A stretch of DNA of 56,361 bases from contig UQGM01000013.1 of assembly GCA_900540535.1 (NCBI GenBank), forward strand, positions 1 through 56,361. The letters run 5' to 3'. This stretch comes from an uncultured Oscillospiraceae bacterium (GTDB taxonomy: Bacteria; Bacillota; Clostridia; Oscillospirales; Acutalibacteraceae). The notes under the pieces are model-generated. The model did not search any database. It was given only the letters and a program-made list of their open reading frames with translations, and was not told the origin of the DNA. A program made the position numbers and the translations under genes. Below, in pieces: positions 32,381-41,142 of the stretch (within the stretch, counting starts at the first letter, position 1; each line of letters starts with the position of its first letter).

Positions 32381-35300
32381 TTAAAAGGTGTCTTCGTCAA
32401 ATCCGTCGTCACCGAAAAGCTCGTCTTCACTGAATGCTTCAAGAGCTTCGAAATCAACCTCTGTGGGCTCCTCTTCCTCTTCGGGTGCTTCAATGCCGTA
32501 GCCATCTGCATCCTCAGCATCGTTTACCTGTGAGAAAGCTGCATCGTCGCTCATAACATAGCCGATGTCGTCGCCGTCAAAGTTTTGCTTAAGGTCAATT
32601 TCCTGATCATCCTTATCGAGAACTCTTACGTCAAGACCAAGTGACTGAAGCTCTTTGATAAGAACCTTGAATGACTCGGGAATACCGGGCTTCGGTACGT
32701 TCTGACCCTTGACGATTGCCTCGTAGGTCTTTACACGGCCCACAATATCGTCGGACTTAACAGTAAGGATTTCCTGAAGAGTATAGGCAGCGCCGTAAGC
32801 TTCAAGAGCCCAAACTTCCATTTCACCGAAACGCTGTCCGCCGAACTGAGCTTTACCACCCAGAGGCTGCTGTGTAACAAGTGAATAGGGTCCTGTTGAA
32901 CGGGCATGGATTTTATCGTCAACAAGGTGGTGGAGTTTAAGGTAATACATAACACCCACAGTTACGGGGTTATCAAACTGACGTCCTGTACGTCCGTCAA
33001 TAAGGAATGACTTACCGTCCTCTCTCAGACCAGCCTCACGAAGTGCATCACGGATATCGGACTCATGAGCGCCGTCGAAAACGGGAGTCATGATCTTCCA
33101 GCCAAGGTGTCTTGCAGCAAAACCAAGGTGAACTTCAAGAACCTGACCGATGTTCATTCGGGACGGAACGCCCAAGGGGTTAAGAACGATATCAAGAGGA
33201 GTACCGTCGGGAAGGAAGGGCATATCTTCCTGGGGAAGAATTCTTGAAACAACACCCTTGTTACCGTGACGACCAGCCATCTTGTCACCGACGGAGATTT
33301 TACGCTTCTGTGCAATGTAGCAGCGTACAACCTTGTTAACGCCGGGGCTGAGCTCATCGCTGTTAGCTCTTGTAAAGATCTCAACCTTAACAACAATACC
33401 GTACTCACCGTGAGGAACACGAAGAGATGTATCTCTTACCTCACGTGCCTTTTCACCGAAAATAGCACGGAGAAGTCTTTCTTCTGCTGTAAGCTCAGTT
33501 TCTCCCTTGGGAGTTACCTTACCTACAAGGATGTCGCCGGAGCGAACCTCTGCACCAACACGGATAATACCCTCTTCGTCGAGGTCTTTAAGGACATCCT
33601 CACCGACGTTGGGAATATCTCTTGTGATTTCCTCTGCGCCGAGTTTTGTATCTCTTGCCTCAATCTCATGCTCTTCGATGTGAATTGAGGTGTAAACGTC
33701 TTCACGTACAAGCTTTTCGTTAAGAAGTACGGCGTCCTCGTAGTTGTAGCCTTCCCAAGTCATGAAGCCGATAAGGGCATTCTTACCAAGGCTGATTTCA
33801 CCGTTGCTTGTTGCGGGACCGTCGGCGATAACTTCCTTCTCCTCAACTCTCTGTCCGAGATCAACGATAGGACGCTGGTTTATGCATGTACCCTGGTTGG
33901 AGCGCATAAACTTGAGAAGCTCATAGGAATCAACTTCGCCGTTATCTGTTGTAATTTCAATATTGCTTGCGCTGAGCTTTGTTACAGTACCTGCTCTCTT
34001 TGCAAGTACAACAACACCTGAGTCAACAGCTGCTTTATATTCCATACCGGTTCCGACAATGGGAGACTCGGTTTTAAGAAGCGGCACAGCCTGCCTCTGC
34101 ATGTTTGAACCCATGAGAGCACGGTTTGCGTCGTCGTTTTCGAGGAAGGGAATCATTGCAGTAGCAACTGAAACAACCATTCTCGGTGAAACGTCCATGT
34201 AGTCAGCTCTTGAAGAGTCGATCTCAAGGAACTCGTCACGGTAACGTGTATTTATCTTCTTGCGCATGAATCTGCCGTTTTCATCAAGGGGCTCGTTAGC
34301 CTGTGCAACGATGTAATCATCCTCAACGTCGGCTGTCATGTAGGTTACTTCATCAAGAACAACGCCGGTTTCCTTATCAACTCTGCGGAAAGGAGCTTCA
34401 ATGAAGCCGTATTTGTTTATACGTGCAAAAGTTGCAAGGTAGGAGATAAGTCCGATGTTGGGTCCTTCAGGAGTCTCAATGGGACACATGCGTCCGTAGT
34501 GGCTGTAATGAACGTCACGAACTTCGAATCCGGCACGGTCTCTTGAAAGTCCGCCGGGTCCCAAAGCAGAAAGACGTCTCTTGTGAGTAAGTTCAGCAAG
34601 GGGGTTGTTCTGATCCATGAACTGTGAAAGGGGTGATGAACCGAAGAACTCTCTTATAGCCGCTACAACAGGTCTTATGTTGATAAGTGCCTGGGGAGTT
34701 GCTGTATCGCTCTCCTGTGACTGGAGAGTCATCATTCTCTCTCTTACAACTCTCTCCATACGTGTGAAACCGATTCTGAACTGATTCTGGAGAAGCTCGC
34801 CGACAGAACGGATGCGGCGGTTGCCCAGGTGGTCGATATCGTCAACGGTTCCGACGTCGTTTGCAAGACAGTTGAGATAGTTGATTGTAGCAAAGATATC
34901 ATCAATGATGATGTGCTTCGGAATAAGGTCATCGCAGCGTGCTTTGAGCTCTGCTTTAAGAGCGTCAACATCGCCCTCACACTTTTCGAGAACCTCAGTG
35001 AGAACGCTGAAGCGTACCTTCTCGTTGATGCCGATATCCTCAAGCTCTTCCTCTGTGAAGAAAGGAACATACTCGCCGATATCAACCATACCGTTGGAGA
35101 TGATCTTTACTTCTGCGCCTTCAACGTCAACATAAGCGATTGTAACGCCTGCCTGCTCAAGCTCATAGGCTCTCTCTTTGGAGATAACCTCTCCTGCCTC
35201 AGCAAGGATTTCTCCTGTTGTGGGGCTTGCAATGGGCTGTGAAAGCTTGTGACCTGCAAGACGCTGTGAAATTGCAAGCTTCTTATTGTATTTATAGCGT

Positions 35301-36115
35301 CCGACTCTTGAAAGGTCATAACGATGTGCGTCAAAAAACAGTCCGTCAAGGTGTGACTGAGCTGTTTCAAGTGTCGGAGGCTCGCCGGGACGGAGCTTTT
35401 TGTAAACTTCAAGAAGTGCCTCTTCCCTGTTCTGAGTTGTATCCTTCTCAAGGGTTGCAAGGATTCTCTCATCAGCTCCGAAGAAATCGGTAATTTCAGA
35501 ATTTGTACCGAGTCCCAGTGCTCTGATAAACGTTGTGATATGAATTTTTCTGTTCTTATCTATTCTTACATAGAAAATGTCGTTCTGATCTGTCTCGTAC
35601 TCAAGCCATGCACCACGGTTGGGGATGACAGTTGTGGTAAACATCTTTTTACCGGTCTTGTCATGGGTCATGCCGTAGTATACGCCGGGAGAACGAACAA
35701 GCTGTGAAACTATTACACGCTCAGCGCCGTTAATAACGAAAGTACCGCTGTCGGTCATGAGCGGGAAGTCGCCCATGTACACTTCGTTTTGCTTGATTTC
35801 GCCGGTTTCCTTATTGAGCAGTCTTGCAGTTACCCTTAAAGGCGCCGCATATGTTGCATCACGCTCTTTGCACTCAGTCACCGTATATTTGGGCTTATCG
35901 TCCATGCGGTAATCGATGAAGCTGAGAACCAGATTTCCCGTATAGTCAGTAATCTCATCGATATCTCTGAAAACTTCTTTCAGACCCGTATCGAGGAACC
36001 ACTGATATGAGTTCTTCTGGATTTCAATAAGGTTGGGCATTTCCATAACCTCATTGATGCGTCCGAAGCTCATGCGGGTATTTTTGCCAAGCTTAACAGG
36101 TTTCACATTCACCAT
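32381..36115 (-). CDS. rpoB: DNA-directed RNA polymerase subunit beta
   Basis: A 1244-residue RNAP subunit. The rifampicin-pocket segment (FFGSSPLSQFMDQNNPLAELTHKRR...LGPGGLSRDRAGFEVRDVH) shows no known resistance change. Other core blocks are present: YGRMCPIETPEGPNIGLI, GYNYEDAVLLNE, KMAGRHGNKGV and, near the end, GGKAQFGGQRFGEMEVWALEAYGAA. The C-terminus carries an acidic tail of about 70 residues. It is not preceded by rplJ-rplL, the common neighbours, but by an NhaC gene, and has its own promoter and a long leader. Confidence 0.98.
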   Translation of the reverse strand: MVNVKPVKLGKNTRMSFGRINEVMEMPNLIEIQKNSYQWFLDTGLKEVFRDIDEITDYTGNLVLSFIDYRMDDKPKYTVTECKERDATYAAPLRVTARLLNKETGEIKQNEVYMGDFPLMTDSGTFVINGAERVIVSQLVRSPGVYYGMTHDKTGKKMFTTTVIPNRGAWLEYETDQNDIFYVRIDKNRKIHITTFIRALGLGTNSEITDFFGADERILATLEKDTTQNREEALLEVYKKLRPGEPPTLETAQSHLDGLFFDAHRYDLSRVGRYKYNKKLAISQRLAGHKLSQPIASPTTGEILAEAGEVISKERAYELEQAGVTIAYVDVEGAEVKIISNGMVDIGEYVPFFTEEELEDIGINEKVRFSVLTEVLEKCEGDVDALKAELKARCDDLIPKHIIIDDIFATINYLNCLANDVGTVDDIDHLGNRRIRSVGELLQNQFRIGFTRMERVVRERMMTLQSQESDTATPQALINIRPVVAAIREFFGSSPLSQFMDQNNPLAELTHKRRLSALGPGGLSRDRAGFEVRDVHYSHYGRMCPIETPEGPNIGLISYLATFARINKYGFIEAPFRRVDKETGVVLDEVTYMTADVEDDYIVAQANEPLDENGRFMRKKINTRYRDEFLEIDSSRADYMDVSPRMVVSVATAMIPFLENDDANRALMGSNMQRQAVPLLKTESPIVGTGMEYKAAVDSGVVVLAKRAGTVTKLSASNIEITTDNGEVDSYELLKFMRSNQGTCINQRPIVDLGQRVEEKEVIADGPATSNGEISLGKNALIGFMTWEGYNYEDAVLLNEKLVREDVYTSIHIEEHEIEARDTKLGAEEITRDIPNVGEDVLKDLDEEGIIRVGAEVRSGDILVGKVTPKGETELTAEERLLRAIFGEKAREVRDTSLRVPHGEYGIVVKVEIFTRANSDELSPGVNKVVRCYIAQKRKISVGDKMAGRHGNKGVVSRILPQEDMPFLPDGTPLDIVLNPLGVPSRMNIGQVLEVHLGFAARHLGWKIMTPVFDGAHESDIRDALREAGLREDGKSFLIDGRTGRQFDNPVTVGVMYYLKLHHLVDDKIHARSTGPYSLVTQQPLGGKAQFGGQRFGEMEVWALEAYGAAYTLQEILTVKSDDIVGRVKTYEAIVKGQNVPKPGIPESFKVLIKELQSLGLDVRVLDKDDQEIDLKQNFDGDDIGYVMSDDAAFSQVNDAEDADGYGIEAPEEEEEPTEVDFEALEAFSEDELFGDDGFDEDTF

Positions 36116-36292
36116 AGGCTAATCACTCCGTTCTTTTTATTCGTCCATCAACATGGAAACGTTTTTGTTTTTGAACAAAAAACGATTGCTTTCCAACAAA
36201 TTCTCCTTGATTTTCGGAGAAAAAAGTGATACAATCCGCTTAAAGAAAAATTCCTTAAGGGTATACACTGCCATTATGATAGGCAGTATAGT

Positions 36293-36321
36293 ATTTTACA
36301 CCCCTTGTCAACAAATGTCAA
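36293..36321 (-). promoter_or_regulatory. Promoter of rpoBC
   Basis: On the minus strand, TTGACA (36316-36321), 17 bp, TAAAAT (36293-36298). A second TTGACA 10 bp further in, with TATACT 15 bp after it, could be an alternative start. Confidence 0.8.
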
Positions 36322-36390
36322 TAGAAGTGGGCTAAACTTTTTGTCTTTTCTTAATTTTTAATTGAGAAAAGGCATTTTTTATGCTTTTAG

Positions 36391-36428
36391 ATAAAAAAAC
36401 AGGCTTCGGAGCTGACCGAAACCTGTTT
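36391..36428 (-). terminator. Terminator of nhaC
   Basis: Stem AAACAGG-C-TTCGG with CCGAA-A-CCTGTTT (36397-36409 with 36416-36428, one mismatch), followed on the minus strand by TTTTTTAT. Confidence 0.85.
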
Positions 36429-36449
36429 AATAATATTAATTGTATAAAT

Positions 36450-37964
36450 TTACTTCGACTTTTTCCCTACTACCTGCTCTTCGGAAGAAAACTTCTTCTT
36501 TGCAATAAAGAGTGCAGCAATAAGAAGCACAAGTCCGATAGGAAGTCCGAGCCATGCATTTGTAAATCCTGCTATGAGATATCCTACAAAGCTGCATCCT
36601 GCAACAATAAGTGCATAGGGCATCTGGGTTGAAACGTGTTCCAGGTGGTTGCAGTTAGCTCCCGTAGAAGCAAGGATTGTTGTATCGGAAATGGGAGAAA
36701 CATGGTCGCCGCAAACTGCACCTGCAAGAATGGATGCAATTGTAAGAACCATCAGCTGGCTGTCCACTCCGCCGAATACTGCCATTGTAATGGGAATAAG
36801 GATACCGAATGTTCCCCATGATGTTCCTGTTGCAAAGGCAAGTCCCAAAGCGATAAGGAAGAATACGCCGGGCATTATGGTCATGGGAATACTGTATGTT
36901 TCAACAACATGTCTTACATATCCGCCTGCATCAAGGTAATCTGCGCTGCAAACGCCGCTGAGAGTCCATGCAAGAGAAAGAATTGCAATAGCGGGAACCA
37001 TTGCTCTGAATCCCTCTATAACGCTGTCGGTGAACTCCTTGTAAGTGATTACTCTGCGTGACATATAAAGAATAAATGTAACAACAAGAGCGAAGAAAGA
37101 ACCGAGAACAAGTGAAAGTGAAGAATTACAGTTACTGAAAGCTGTAACTACGTTTTCGCCTTCAAGGATTCCGCCTGTATAAAGCATTGCCATTATACAG
37201 AAAACAATAAGAGAAACTATTGGAATTATAAGATCCATAACCTTTCCCTTACCGGTAACTTTGATTGCATCTCTCTCGCTGTTTTCGTTGGTTGTCTCTT
37301 TTTCACGGTGGAGAACCTCATATTTTTTCATGGGACCGAAATCAAAATTAAATACTATGAGGAAAACAATCATCACAATTGTGAGAAGTGCGTAAATGTT
37401 AAAAGGTATTGTTCTGAGGAAAAGATTGAATCCGTCAATGGTACTTCCCTCAGGCAGTGATGAACCAACAGCAGCTGCCCAGCTGGAAATTGGAGCTATA
37501 ATACATACGGGAGCAGCAGTTGCGTCAATTATATAAGCAAGCTTTGCTCTTGAAATTTTATGTCTGTCTGTAACAGGTGACATTACAGTACCGACAGTAA
37601 GGCAGTTAAAATAGTCATCAACAAAAATGAGAACGCCTAAACCGGAAGTTGCCGCAAGAGCGCCTCTCTTTGTCTTAATGGCTTTTGATGCCCAGTTACC
37701 ATATGCTCTTGAAGCGCCGGATTTAGCCATAAGAGCTACCAGTATTCCCAGAAGTACCAGGAAAATTATTATATTTGCATTTGAGCCGATTTTTTCGCCC
37801 ATAATGCCAAATGTTGTCTCAACTGTCTTAACAGGATTGAAACCGGTGAAAAACAGTGCGCCTGAAATAATTCCTATAAGCAGAGAAAAATAAACTTCCT
37901 TTGTTATAAGAGCCAGAGCAATAGCAACAATCGGCGGAATAAGCGACCAAAAGGTACCTACCAT
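36450..37964 (-). CDS. Na+/H+ antiporter, NhaC family
   Basis: A 504-residue polytopic carrier with about 11-12 TM helices. Family-typical parts: WSLIPPIVAIALALITKEVYFSLLIGIISGALF at the N-terminus, LIFVDDYFNCLTVGTVMSPVTDRHKISRAKLAYIIDATAAPVCIIAPISSWAA (about residues 112-165), and AGAVCGDHVSPISDTTILASTGANCNHLEHVSTQMPYA in the C-terminal half. It may exchange Na+ (or an organic cation) for H+ for ion homeostasis; some relatives carry amino acids. AGGAGGG precedes the ATG. Single-gene unit. Confidence 0.9.
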   Translation of the reverse strand: MVGTFWSLIPPIVAIALALITKEVYFSLLIGIISGALFFTGFNPVKTVETTFGIMGEKIGSNANIIIFLVLLGILVALMAKSGASRAYGNWASKAIKTKRGALAATSGLGVLIFVDDYFNCLTVGTVMSPVTDRHKISRAKLAYIIDATAAPVCIIAPISSWAAAVGSSLPEGSTIDGFNLFLRTIPFNIYALLTIVMIVFLIVFNFDFGPMKKYEVLHREKETTNENSERDAIKVTGKGKVMDLIIPIVSLIVFCIMAMLYTGGILEGENVVTAFSNCNSSLSLVLGSFFALVVTFILYMSRRVITYKEFTDSVIEGFRAMVPAIAILSLAWTLSGVCSADYLDAGGYVRHVVETYSIPMTIMPGVFFLIALGLAFATGTSWGTFGILIPITMAVFGGVDSQLMVLTIASILAGAVCGDHVSPISDTTILASTGANCNHLEHVSTQMPYALIVAGCSFVGYLIAGFTNAWLGLPIGLVLLIAALFIAKKKFSSEEQVVGKKSK

Positions 37965-37996
37965 TTGTTTTATCCCTCCTGAATAATATTAGGTTT

Positions 37997-38025
37997 ATTG
38001 TACTGTTTTTGACATTGTCTGTCAA
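37997..38025 (-). promoter_or_regulatory. Promoter of nhaC with dyad over the -35
   Basis: On the minus strand, TTGACA (38020-38025), 17 bp, TACAAT (37997-38002). TTGACA is repeated as TGTCAA 5 bases inside, making a TTGACA-N5-TGTCAA dyad (38009-38025) that could be an operator. Confidence 0.65.
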
Positions 38026-38160
38026 TGTTTTTTGTTGGATTTTATATAAACATGTCTAAAAATATTCAGAACATATAATGCCGATTGTTTTTTTCGAGCA
38101 TTTGCTCTGTCAAATCTAAACATTCAAGAATTATTTAATTCGTAAAATTTCGACATTATA

Positions 38161-38195
38161 AAGCAAAACGGCTTTTACAAATGCAAAAGCCGTTT
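38161..38195 (-). terminator. Terminator of the sialidase-like gene
   Basis: Perfect 11-bp stem AAACGGCTTTT/AAAAGCCGTTT (38166-38176 with 38185-38195), 8-nt loop, followed on the minus strand by TGCTTTATA. Confidence 0.7.
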
Positions 38196-38216
38196 ATTGT
38201 TTTAAAAGATTTTTTC

Positions 38217-39533
38217 TTACTCTTCGCCCTTTATCCAGTCAAGGGTGAATTTTACAAAGTCTATCTGACGGCACTCCAAATCAGGCTCATACATTGCTCC
38301 AATTGTGCCGTCTGGAAGCTGTGCAATGGTGCTGTAAACAAAGGGGCCTTCCTTAATCTGTCTTGAGTATTTGAATGTTTCTCCTCCGTCTTCAGAAAGG
38401 CGCACCACTCCGTTTTCCCTCGCCTTTTTGCTGGCGGGATTAAGGAAAACTACATAAGGCTTATCCATATTTTGCAGAGCGATGACGGACATCTGACAGA
38501 TGCACTGGGGCAGATTCTCATCATGGTGGAAATTCTCCCAGCTTTCTCCGCCGTTGTAACTATATGCCACCGCAACGTTTCTCTTGGAGCTGTGATTACG
38601 CATAAAGTATTTTAATACTCCGTCCTTCTGCTCAATGAGCTGAGACTCTGTAAGCATAAAAGGCTCAAAGGTCCACATATGATTTGCCTTGACCGGACCT
38701 ATCTTTCTTGTTGTATTGGGCGATTTACCCATATGCCATGTTTTACCCATATCATCACTGTAAATACAGGTGCATGAAAGAGTGAGCAGCTTTTTATGAG
38801 TTCCGTAATAAATAGGACAAACTATTCTTCCCTTATATTTACCCTGTTTTACAACAATTCCCACACCGGGGCCGGGGCCTATAAAGCTCATAAACTTTTT
38901 CTTGATACCGAGATTAAGTGACACCGGCTTTGACCATGTAAGTCCCTCATCGTCACTGTGACAAATCATAAGCCATGCGGTATTTACAATTTTAAATTCT
39001 TCACCTATATGTATATTGCAGATAAATTCACCGTTTTTGGATACATTTCCCTTTTCATCAACGGCATATTCGGTTTTCTCATTTGAGTTTTTGTAAAGAT
39101 ATCCGTTTTTGAGAACGTATTTATCCTTGCCTTTTCTGCCAAGGACAATGAGATTTCCCTCATTATCCTCACCGGTGGAACACTCACAGTTGAGAATTCC
39201 GACACCTGACGGAGTGGAACAGTAAAGCATATATATTCGGTTGATTTCTTCAACATAAACCATACACGGATCAATTGCAGCGGAAGAGGTTTCCTTTGAT
39301 GTACCGTGCTCCTCTACGGCCAATATAAATTCCTGCCATGTCTCACCGCTGTCGGTGCTGCGGCATATTACTTTGTCAATTCTGTTGGGATTGTCCTGAC
39401 CTGTAAAATATCTTGCATCGGCACAGGCGACAACCACTCCGCTTTTTGTAACAACCATTGACGGAATTCTATAATTTTCGGATGGTCCACCCAGTCCCGG
39501 TCCAAAAACTGTAAACGGCTTAGAAATACTCAT
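38217..39533 (-). CDS. Sialidase-like BNR/Asp-box protein, no signal peptide
   Basis: A 438-residue six-bladed-propeller protein of the sialidase superfamily. The Arg-bearing YRIPSM motif (the FRIP box, about residue 22) and at least five Asp boxes (STDSGETW, SDDEGLTW, SDDMGKTW, SYNGGESW, SEDGGETF) are visible. No signal peptide or anchor is present, so it would act on imported sialosides or other glycosides, or be something other than a true GH33 sialidase. It starts 14 bases after an EFR1-type ferredoxin gene and shares its promoter. No nan genes for sialic acid breakdown are in the window. Confidence 0.8.
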   Translation of the reverse strand: MSISKPFTVFGPGLGGPSENYRIPSMVVTKSGVVVACADARYFTGQDNPNRIDKVICRSTDSGETWQEFILAVEEHGTSKETSSAAIDPCMVYVEEINRIYMLYCSTPSGVGILNCECSTGEDNEGNLIVLGRKGKDKYVLKNGYLYKNSNEKTEYAVDEKGNVSKNGEFICNIHIGEEFKIVNTAWLMICHSDDEGLTWSKPVSLNLGIKKKFMSFIGPGPGVGIVVKQGKYKGRIVCPIYYGTHKKLLTLSCTCIYSDDMGKTWHMGKSPNTTRKIGPVKANHMWTFEPFMLTESQLIEQKDGVLKYFMRNHSSKRNVAVAYSYNGGESWENFHHDENLPQCICQMSVIALQNMDKPYVVFLNPASKKARENGVVRLSEDGGETFKYSRQIKEGPFVYSTIAQLPDGTIGAMYEPDLECRQIDFVKFTLDWIKGEE

Positions 39534-39547
39534 TTTATCCTCCTGAT

Positions 39548-40291
39548 TTAAATAAAATACTCATTATCTTTTCGTCTTGAGAAGTTTTCCTCAAGTCGCT
39601 TTGTAACAGCTGAAAAATCCATTTTACGGCATGATATGGGACATACATATAAACACTTTGTGCATCTTATGCAGAGTTTTTCATCGGCTCTGAAATCCGT
39701 ATTGCTGATAGCCCCCACAGGACATACAGCAGCGCATTTGCCGCATTTTATGCAATTTTCGTCCGGCACAGGAACATTGCCATTCATCTTCCATTCTTTA
39801 TAAGGAAAGTTTCCCTTAACGGTTATTTCTGACAAATCGCCTGTGCGGAGCTTTTCGTTAATTTTCTCAGCAAAGCCTTTCATCTCTTCAATATCCTTTT
39901 CATCGGGACGATCTTTGCCCAGCACTTTGGAATAAACATGAGGTATTACAAGAGCACAGGCTCCTATGCATTTAAAGCCCTGTAACTCTACTTTATTCTT
40001 TAACTCCAAAAGTGCATCATCATAGTCACGGTTTCCGAAACAGGAACATACAACACAGGGTGTGTTTTCACCGAAAATATTCAAAAACAGTCCTTCAACA
40101 GGCGGGATTCTGCCGCCATATACAGGAGAGCCGATTATTACAAAGTCATCGCTTTTAAACTCTGTTTTCTTCTCTCTTTCTTTCAATGAGCAAAGGTCTA
40201 TCTCCTTAAAATCTCTGCCCAGAAGTTCACCGAGCTTTCTCATAGCGTTAAAGCTTTTTCCCGTTGGACTGAATGATACTATGTAATTCAA
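39548..40291 (-). CDS. EFR1-type ferredoxin (flavodoxin-like domain plus two [4Fe-4S] motifs)
   Basis: A 247-residue fusion: an N-terminal flavodoxin-like fold (YIVSFSPTGKS phosphate loop, then IIGSPVYGGRIP) and a C-terminal bacterial ferredoxin domain with two CxxCxxCxxxCP motifs (CIKCGKCAAVCPVGA, CIRCTKCLYVCPISC). EFR1 proteins are common in anaerobic Clostridia as low-potential electron carriers. TTG at 40291 has GGAG 9 bases upstream and fits the family N-terminus; ATG 40300 would overlap the ribosome-binding site. It leads a two-gene unit with the sialidase-like gene, an odd pairing. Confidence 0.85.
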   Translation of the reverse strand: MNYIVSFSPTGKSFNAMRKLGELLGRDFKEIDLCSLKEREKKTEFKSDDFVIIGSPVYGGRIPPVEGLFLNIFGENTPCVVCSCFGNRDYDDALLELKNKVELQGFKCIGACALVIPHVYSKVLGKDRPDEKDIEEMKGFAEKINEKLRTGDLSEITVKGNFPYKEWKMNGNVPVPDENCIKCGKCAAVCPVGAISNTDFRADEKLCIRCTKCLYVCPISCRKMDFSAVTKRLEENFSRRKDNEYFI

Positions 40292-40335
40292 AAAAGTCAT
40301 CTCCAAAATTCTGTTTATAAAATTTCATTTACAAT

Positions 40336-40364
40336 ATAATGAATTATTAGCTGTTGTTTGTCAA
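40336..40364 (-). promoter_or_regulatory. Promoter of the EFR1-sialidase unit
   Basis: On the minus strand, TTGACA (40359-40364), 17 bp, CATTAT (40336-40341). Confidence 0.6.
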
Positions 40365-40421
40365 GGTTTTAAAACTTCATTTTAACAGGATATTTTTCCA
40401 TGCTTGCCGCTTTGTAAAATA

Positions 40422-41024
40422 TCAAAGCTTCTTCGCAATCACCAGTAAATCCCTGTCCCCTGTGGTCTCCTCTATATAATTCTCAATAAATGACAAAATT
40501 TCAAAACTGTTTTCTTTGAGCAAACTCTTTATTCTCTCGCCGTCTATGGCGCTGTTATAAAACTTTTCGCCGAACATTTCACTGATAATTTCACCGTCTG
40601 TCCTTCCGTGAGTAAAAAGCAGCATACCGCCGCTTACCATAAATGAAGATAAAATTCCATATATATCCTCCTGCCGGTCATGCTCAATATGCCAAAGTGA
40701 ATCAAAGGCAATTACAGCTGAGAATTTTTTATTGGAATGAAAATTCAGAATGTCTTCTGTAAAAAATTCGGCATTGGGCAGTTTCAGGCTTTTGGCTCTT
40801 TTTATCATTTCTTCGGAAATATCAACTCCGGTGACAGAAAACCCGTTCTCTACGAGATAAGCCGCAATGGGATAACCGGTTCCGCAGCCTACATCTAAAA
40901 CTCTGCAACCTGGTTCCAGCAACTGAGTAAAATCCACAATGCATTTATTTACTTTTCTCTTGCCGCAAAAATCACTCCATTGATCACAGATTTTATTGTA
41001 GGAATCTCTTACATACTTTACCAC
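40422..41024 (-). CDS. Class I SAM-dependent methyltransferase
   Basis: A 200-residue Rossmann-fold methyltransferase. The SAM-binding motif I VLDVGCGTGYPIA (about residues 39-51), the acidic GVDIS at the end of strand 2, and FFTEDILNF and AVIAFDSLWHI (motifs II-III) are clear. The substrate is unknown; its short length suggests a small-molecule methylase. It probably starts at GTG 41024 with GGGG upstream. It stands between the EFR1 unit and the Fe-ADH terminator, apparently as its own unit. Confidence 0.85.
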   Translation of the reverse strand: MVKYVRDSYNKICDQWSDFCGKRKVNKCIVDFTQLLEPGCRVLDVGCGTGYPIAAYLVENGFSVTGVDISEEMIKRAKSLKLPNAEFFTEDILNFHSNKKFSAVIAFDSLWHIEHDRQEDIYGILSSFMVSGGMLLFTHGRTDGEIISEMFGEKFYNSAIDGERIKSLLKENSFEILSFIENYIEETTGDRDLLVIAKKL

Positions 41025-41096
41025 AGCATACCCCGCCTTGCTATTAAATCATATATTTACTATATCATAACATTTCAGTGTATTCTACCGTAACAG

Positions 41097-41130
41097 CAAA
41101 AAAGAGGACACCCTTTCGGATGTCCTCTTT
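41097..41130 (-). terminator. Terminator of the Fe-ADH gene
   Basis: Stem AAAGAGGACA/TGTCCTCTTT (41101-41110 with 41121-41130), extended by a CC/GG pair, followed on the minus strand by TTTT. Confidence 0.9.
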
Positions 41131-41142
41131 CAATTTGTACCT

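Larger units (their letters stand above)
36116..36449 (-). promoter_or_regulatory. rpoB leader and upstream gap (334 bp)
   Basis: From the promoter (36293-36321) the RNA would run about 170 nt before rpoB. It begins with a hairpin right at the start (ACTGCC/GGCAGT, 36267-36287), then TTCTCC/GGAGAA (36201-36221), then an AT-rich stem with CGTTTTT/AAAAACG arms (about 36161-36184). No rplJL-type genes or L10-leader motif is recognised. The other end of the gap holds the nhaC terminator. Confidence 0.6.

Noticed and set aside
32381..36115. Rifampicin-resistance change in RpoB, and streptomycin-resistance change in S12
   Set aside because: The rifampicin-pocket segment and both key S12 lysines read as wild type.
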